Below are positions 5,290 through 5,609 of a DNA stretch of 5,609 nt, one piece after another. Each line of letters begins with the position of its first letter. Position 1 is the first letter of the stretch. A program made the position numbers and the translations under genes. The stretch comes from Oscillospiraceae bacterium (GTDB lineage: Bacteria > Bacillota > Clostridia > Oscillospirales > Oscillospiraceae): assembly GCA_009785655.1 (NCBI GenBank), contig WQVW01000121.1:1-5609 (forward strand), written 5' to 3'. The notes beneath the pieces are model-generated. The model was not told where the DNA came from and searched no databases. It worked only from the letters and a program-made list of their open reading frames with translations.

Positions 5290-5609
5290 ATGCGAATAGA
5301 TATTATGACGCTGTTCCCCGACGTTGTCGGGGACATGTTGTGTGAGAGCATATTAGGCAGGGCGCAAGAGCGCGGATATATCCGTATTGAGTGCCATCAG
5401 ATACGCGACTACACCACAAATAAGCAAAAGCAGGTAGACGACTATCCATACGGCGGCGGGCGCGGCTGTGTCATGCTGGCGCAGCCGCTTTACGATTGCT
5501 GGAAGCATATTTGTGACGAAGCCGGGCGCAAAATTCACACGATCTATATGTCGCCATGCGGCAATGTGTTCAACCAACACCGTGCACGGGAGCTTCAGCG
5601 GGAACATGA
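5290..5609 (+). CDS. trmD: tRNA (guanine-N1)-methyltransferase TrmD (partial, 3' end off the right edge)
   Basis: A SPOUT-fold enzyme that methylates G37 of tRNAs next to the anticodon using S-adenosylmethionine, preventing +1 frameshifting. Only the first 106 codons are in the window, out of roughly 230-250 in the family. Signatures: MRIDIMTLFPDVV (1-13), SILGRAQERGYI (20-31), IRDYTTNKQKQVDDYPYGGG (38-57) with the hallmark DDYPYGGGRGCVM (50-62), and YMSPCGNVFNQ (86-96), where SPCG replaces the common SPQG and forms part of the knotted SAM-binding region. Start: ATG immediately after the rimM TAG, with GAGGGG (5278-5283) at 6 bases inside the rimM end. The frame stays open to the last base. 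A GC-rich hairpin lies in codons 8-16. Confidence 0.96.
   Translation, partial: MRIDIMTLFPDVVGDMLCESILGRAQERGYIRIECHQIRDYTTNKQKQVDDYPYGGGRGCVMLAQPLYDCWKHICDEAGRKIHTIYMSPCGNVFNQHRARELQREH
5312..5335 (+). repeat. GC-rich inverted repeat inside the start of trmD
   Basis: TCCCCGAC (5315-5322) pairs perfectly with GTCGGGGA (5326-5333) around a GTT loop. Two more pairs (TG at 5312-5313 with CA at 5334-5335) form if T5314 is bulged. It starts about 22 bases after the trmD ATG. Whether it slows translation is inference. Confidence 0.5.

Noticed and set aside
4785..5351. Minus-strand open frame of 188 codons opposite rimM
   Set aside because: RimM on the plus strand has full domain signatures; the antisense product is serine/threonine-rich and low in information, as expected of a shadow.

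Overview
The window reads as a chromosomal housekeeping segment from a Gram-positive bacterium of the class Clostridia (Bacillota), probably an uncultured or poorly studied relative of the Oscillospirales/Christensenellales type. The support is the conserved Firmicutes order ylxM-ffh-rpsP-khpA-rimM-trmD, a YlmC/YmxH-type PRC-barrel protein (a family tied to spore-forming lineages), strong AGGAGG-like ribosome binding sites and sigma-A-type promoters. The genus-level placement is inference. I see no mobile genes, phage genes, CRISPR array, tRNA or rRNA.

Layout. (1) Positions 1-1176, minus strand: a two-gene unit, a stand-alone homocysteine S-methyltransferase domain protein followed 16 bases later by a GyrI-like/effector-binding-domain protein that runs off the left edge. 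(2) Positions 1177-1372: a divergent intergenic region with a good plus-strand promoter, a weak minus-strand promoter and a leader RNA that can fold in more than one way. (3) Positions 1373-1984, plus strand: a cytidylate-kinase-like protein. It converges on (4) the minus-strand ymxH-like gene (1999-2277), and a perfect 14-bp hairpin between them acts as a bidirectional terminator. (5) Positions 2278-2425: a divergent region with a strong promoter and a 26-bp near-perfect palindrome at the predicted transcription start. (6) Positions 2426-5609, plus strand: ylxM, ffh, a 183-base hairpin-rich gap, then rpsP, khpA, rimM and the first third of trmD.

How the genes work together. YlxM and Ffh belong to the signal recognition particle, which targets membrane and secreted proteins co-translationally. 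RpsP (bS16), RimM (30S maturation factor, binds the head domain) and TrmD (tRNA m1G37 methyltransferase) belong to ribosome assembly and decoding accuracy, and KhpA is a small RNA-binding protein. The last three junctions are tight (17-base gap, 1-base overlap, 0-base gap), which points to one transcript with translational coupling. The homocysteine methyltransferase and the kinase-like gene have no visible functional link to this operon.

No convincing new multi-gene system is visible. The items most worth a second look are non-coding: the palindrome at the ylxM promoter, the hairpin-rich insert between ffh and rpsP, and the switch-like leader before the kinase-like gene.
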